This document shows positions 60,300 through 64,000 of a stretch of DNA of 64,000 nt, in pieces. This DNA comes from Gnetum montanum (Eukaryota > Streptophyta > Gnetopsida > Gnetales > Gnetaceae): contig MNCI01005943.1 of NCBI GenBank assembly GCA_015680685.1, positions 301,451 to 365,450 of the forward strand. The letters run 5' to 3'. Each line of letters starts with the position of its first letter. Position 1 is the first letter of the stretch. The notes beneath the pieces were generated by a model, which was not told where the DNA came from, did no database searches, and saw only the letters and a list, made by a program, of their open reading frames with translations. A program made the position numbers and the translations under genes.

Positions 60300-61430
60300 T
60301 GATGGTCATTGATGTCATGGTTTCTACAAGCTACATGTAAGTTACATGTAATAAGTCTTTAGATAGAAATGGTTTACTAGATTGGCCAACTCATTCCCAT
60401 CCATATTGGCTATAATGAATGCTCCATTGCTATAGGCTCTAGTGATAAGGAAGGACCATTCCCAATTGACTAAGAATTTATCTGCATGCTTATAGATAGC
60501 TATGAGGACTAGGTCACCCTCCTTGATCTTATGCTTGATCATGTTATGGTGGTGCTACCATTTCTACCTCTGTTGATACTGCTTGATGTGAGCAAGCACT
60601 TGCACACATTGCTTCTCCACCGAGTCTAGGTTTGTTGTCTATAACTCTTTTGTATGCTCATTGTTGATGTAGTCAGAAATGGCTACTCGAAGTGATGGTA
60701 CATGAAATACAAGAGGTAAAATATATTTAGAACCATAAACCAAGCTATAAGGTGTTACACCAGTTGCCATACAGTAGGTTGTACGATAGGCTCAAAGTGC
60801 ATGGACAAGCCACTCATGCCATTTGCACTTGTTGTTATTAATAATGACCTTGTTGTTTACCTTTGCTTTTCCATTGGCTTGAGGGTAATAAGACGATGAG
60901 AAAGAATGCTTAATGCCTAGGTCATGAAAAAAATCCTTTGTTTCTTAGCTACTAAATTATTGTCCATTGTCTGTGACTATGATCATGGGTATGCCAAAAT
61001 AGGCTACAATGTTGTGTAGGATGAACTTATAGACTTGTTCAGATGTTGTCCTACTTAGAAGAATAGCTTCAACCCACTTAGTAAAGTATTCAATTGTAGT
61101 GATGATGAAGTTATGCCTTGTTGAAGACTTAGGCATTATAAGTCTAATGATATTCAACCCTCATCGTTGAATCAACCATGTTATTTGAGTGGTATGCAAC
61201 TTAGTTGGAGGTACGTGTATCAGGTTACTATGTTGTTGGCATGTGTTATAGGTCTTAACCTTTTTCATGTAGTTGCTTTTCATATAAGACTAGTAATAGC
61301 CTAACTATCTAATCTTAGCGACCATAGCTCTAGGTCCTATATGTTCTCCACAAACACCCTTGTGAACCTGCTCTAGGACTATTCTGGCTTTGATTTTACA
61401 TAAGTGTGGACCTTTTGGTGTGTCAAAGTG
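60300..61430 (-). pseudogene. Tat-lineage Ty3/gypsy integrase relic
   Basis: Minus strand. An HHCC-like start GVCGEHIGPRAMVAKI (near 61350) and YYWSYMK are followed by the core: GLNIIRLIMPKSS (N for first catalytic D, near 61150), ITTIEYFTKWVEA, VTDNGQ (second D kept, near 60960), and NGKAKVNNK (K for catalytic E). Then LWAYRTT, GVTPYSLVYG and the C-terminal KIKEGDLVLI...NGAFIIANMDG...HFYLKTYYM with stop at 60342. The KEGDLVL...NW-G...GA-IL--MDG...N---LK-YY pattern is typical of the Tat/Ogre/Athila branch. RT and RNase H are absent, cut off near 61430-61480 by the copia element. Confidence 0.85.
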
Positions 61431-61739
61431 TTAAGTAAAATGGGGTCAAAGGTTGTTTGCATGGTTGTGTCGTTATTGTGTTTCTAGGTATACATACATG
61501 GGAAACGAAGATGAGCTAAAGCTTATATAGATGATAAGAAATGAATTTTTCCAGAGTTTAAAGGAGAAGATCATCCACAAGGTCTCAAATGAACATGTAA
61601 GAATTCCAAAGAACATGGACAAGGACCAAATATTGTAAAAGCAAAGTTGCATCATTAAAGCATGGAAAAGATCAAGGTTGTGAATAAGGAATGATGAATT
61701 CAAAAGACAAAGAAAGATTAAGAAAGAAATCTCTAGGAA

Positions 61740-62090
61740 ATAGTAGATATCTTGGTAGAATTGGAGTGAACACAAGAAAAGACATCTTCAAGAAATAGTA
61801 GACATCTTTTCTGAGGTAAAGACTTCTTTCACTAGGAAAAGACATCTTCAAAGAATATAGGCCAATTTCAAAAATATGTCTTTTTCTAGACAAAGATGTC
61901 TTCCAAAATGGAGATTTCAGAAAGATGCCTTTTCTAGACAAGATGTCTTTCTAGAATAGAAGGAAAATTCAAAAAGACATCTCAGGCATGAAGAAGACGT
62001 CTTCATGACTGTTAGTGACCATTACCTAGCTATTGCATGAGTTCCAAGATGGATTTAGAAACATGCTAGCTATAAGAAGACATCATATGC
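61740..62090 (+). promoter_or_regulatory. AAGACATCTT motif array in or before the copia LTR
   Basis: About ten copies of AAGACATCTT or its complement-like AAGATGTCTT within 350 bp (for example near 61778, 61798, 61837, 61892, 61938, 61973, 61995, 62076). AAGAYRTCTT is nearly palindromic, so copies read in both directions. Confidence 0.6.
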
Positions 62091-62679
62091 ATTGGGAAAT
62101 ATGCAATATTATGTGTAATCATTGTACAATCATTTTGTCAATCATTGTAATATTTGTTTCTCTTTATTGTATAATCATTTGTTCATTGTAAAGTGTGTTG
62201 TACCTCAATGTACAAGGATTAGCAAATTGAGTTGCATTTATCCCTTGTAATAATTCTCTCTTGTTGCCTTGTGGGGTTGATGTGCTTCTTGCAAGAAGGC
62301 ATCTTGCTTGAGCTTGTTAGGATCTTATGAGATTGAGTGCTTGGTGTTGTGGCATAATACTCCAGAGTAGAGCTTAAGATTCTAAAGGTTGTGAAAGCTT
62401 GGAAACCACATTCCAAGGCTAATAGGACCTTGCGAGGTTGAGTGGTTGTTGTTGTGGCACAACACTCTAGAGCGAGGCTTGAAGATTATACAGGGTGTGG
62501 ATCCTTCAACCATATTTGAGAGTAATAAAGTCTAGAGGTGTGCTAGTAATCTACCCTTTCAGTGCGGATGACCCAAGTTAGGGAACCATGTTACATTCAA
62601 TGTGTGTGTGATTTTGTTTTACAAAGTTTTAATTTAGGAAACTTATTAATCCTTCTTAATTTAAGTTCAATGATCCACA
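62010..62679 (+). repeat. Copia 5' LTR (minimal extent)
   Basis: Candidate TG start at 62010 and CA end at 62679. It contains a roughly 110-bp imperfect duplication: GATTGAGTGCTTGGTGTTGT...CTCCAGAG (about 62330) and GGTTGAGTGGTTGTTGTTGT...CTCTAGAG (about 62435). Confidence 0.6.
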
Positions 62680-62681
62680 AG

Positions 62682-62693
62682 TGCTATTAGAGC
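62682..62693 (+). other. Copia primer-binding site (initiator tRNA-Met type)
   Basis: TGCTATTAGAGC differs at two bases from TGGTATCAGAGC, the usual plant copia site, and sits two bases after the LTR end. Confidence 0.7.
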
Positions 62694-62734
62694 TTGGTAT
62701 TCTTCTCTATCATCATCAACTTTAAGAGTGAACA

Positions 62735-64000
62735 ATGGAGAGGACATCTTACACAAAGCCACATATGTTTGATGGAATCAAGTTTGCCTAGTGAAAAGCT
62801 AGAGTGTAAGGATTGTTCAAATCCATGGAATTTAAAGTGTGGGAGCCAATACTTGAAGGCTACACTCTACCTGTCAATAGCTCCATTAGCATGATCAAGA
62901 CTTGCAACAAATGGTCACAAGAGGAAAAGGACAAGTTCATGTTTGATTCAAAAGTAAAAAATTATTTATATTATGCATTGAATAAATATAAATTTAATTG
63001 AGTAGTAGGATGTAAAATAGCTAAAGAAATTTGGCAAACATTAGAAGCTACTTATGAGGGAACATCTATTGTTAAGCATTCAAAATTATTAGTTTTACAA
63101 AGTGAGTACGATAAACTCAAAATGAGAGAACGTGAGAAAATAAAGGATTATTTCTCAAAAGCTAATGCTCTTGTTGTAGCTATTAGAGGAATAGGAAAAG
63201 ATCTACCTAAAAGCAATGTCAGCATAAAAACGATCAAAACTCTACAAGTAGAGTTAGACCAAAGGTCATTACTATGGAGGAAATAAAAAATTTCTCAACA
63301 CTAAAATTTGAAGAGCTTCAAAGAACTCTCATTGATTATGAAATGAATCTTGTAAGCAAATGAGTGATCCAAGAAAGACCTATTACAGTAAAGATTGCCT
63401 CCAAGAAGAAGGAGAAAAATGAGCATGATGAGGGTAGCAAAGATGAGATTGCCCTTCTTTCAAGACAACTACAACGATTACTTACAAGAAGAAATAATGG
63501 ATCTTCTCATCAAAGACCCAATCTTTTTGGAGGTAGAGATAGAGGTAAATTTTTTTTAAATGCTTCTAACTTAGATTTCTCTTCTATAGAATGTTGGGTT
63601 TGTGGAGGGAGAGGCCATATGAACTTCAAATATCCTAGTAATCCAAATGCTAGTAAGGTTCAGCCAATAAATAGATCCAATGATGAGGAACCAAAAAAGA
63701 CCAACTTTTATACAAGTTGGGATGATGGTGAGCAAAGTGAAGAAGAATCATGTGATTATTTCAAAGATTTACATCTCATATGCATGGTGTTTATAGATGA
63801 TGCTTCCTCACATATGGCTGAACAAGATGGTAAGTGTGACAAGAGGTATAATGAATTTAAAGAATAAATTTTTCTTTTGCATCCTTTGGTTAGGAAGGCA
63901 AAGAAATTAGTATTGTCTAAGCTAGATGCTATTAATGCTAAAGTGAAAGAAGAGATCTCAAACATAAAAGCTGAGATTCAACAACTAACCTCTTTTACTA
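62735..64000 (+). pseudogene. Copia gag relic (partial)
   Basis: ATG at 62735 opens MERTSYTKPHMFDGIKFA, the start of copia gag (DUF4219/UBN2 type). VWEPILEGY and NKWSQEEKDKF follow, then EIWQTLEATYEGT and LQSEYDKLKM. A frameshift lies near 63250, after which MEEIKNF and LQRTLIDYE are in another frame. A K/E-rich linker precedes the zinc knuckle CWVCGGRGHMNFKY (63592), where the last Cys is Tyr (TGT to TAT). In-frame stops at about 62789-62794, 62999, 63361 and 63865 are consistent with transitions. The frame continues in a coiled stretch to the window end. Confidence 0.82.

Larger units (their letters stand above)
61480..64000 (+). mobile_element. Ty1/copia-type retrotransposon, 5' part (runs off the window)
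   Basis: 5' LTR ending at 62679, primer site, then a gag relic. Protease, integrase and RT would lie beyond the window. The LTR start is uncertain: TGTTAGTGACC at 62010 gives a 670-bp LTR, while the motif array at 61740-62000 and the break in the Tat element near 61430-61480 argue for a longer one. Confidence 0.75.

Overview
The window reads as nuclear DNA of a land plant, most likely a seed plant with a large, repeat-dominated genome. It is AT-rich and packed with decayed plant-type retroelements: Ty3/gypsy of chromovirus and Tat/Athila type, Ty1/copia, L1 and non-L1 LINEs, and SINE-like repeats. Exon-like islands are separated by introns with plant-style splice sites. There is no operon structure, rRNA, tRNA or CRISPR. 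A gymnosperm would fit the density and age of the elements, but the sequence does not prove it.

Layout. 1-4.3 kb is the only low-copy-looking stretch: an L1 3' end, a possible kinase C-terminal exon pair (+), a small L1 relic, and two divergent candidate multi-exon genes (2.1-3.5 kb minus, 3.6-4.1 kb plus). 4.45-24.3 kb is one nested complex. An old chromovirus (E, +) is split inside its integrase by element D (6202-15571, TSD CTTGT), and its putative 3' LTR is split by element A (16984-24333, minus, TSD AAAAT). 24.3-28.9 kb holds a SINE-like copy, a GC-rich unassigned island and a cluster of tandem duplications, including eight perfect 40-bp units. Element C (28904-35301, minus, TSD ATGTC) and element B (36188-43389, plus, TSD CCATC) follow. 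43.5-47.6 kb is an L1 LINE (minus). 47.6-53.5 kb has nothing assignable. 53.9-55.5 kb is a second, non-L1 LINE relic. 55.6-57.3 kb is a degenerate long-period repeat. 60.3-61.4 kb is a Tat-lineage integrase (minus) with 29-bp tandem repeats directly behind it. From about 61.5 kb to the end is the 5' LTR and gag of a copia element.

A, B, C and D are the most informative content. They form two related families (A/B and C/D) with TGATGAG...CTCATCA LTR ends, a tRNA-Asp-like primer site, a shared gag and a shared 3' noncoding block, but no recognisable reverse transcriptase or integrase. A and B also carry an aspartic protease. D carries a second, long ORF resembling the putative plant transposon protein domain followed by coiled coil, with a diverged U3-like promoter in front of it. 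They therefore look like gag-bearing non-autonomous elements that need enzymes from a Tat/Athila-like partner. Their U3 regions contain arrays of GATATC-centred palindromes just upstream of the TATA box. Nearly all coding damage visible is G:C to A:T transition (TAG from CAG, TGA from CGA, D to N, E to K), as expected of long-methylated plant repeats.
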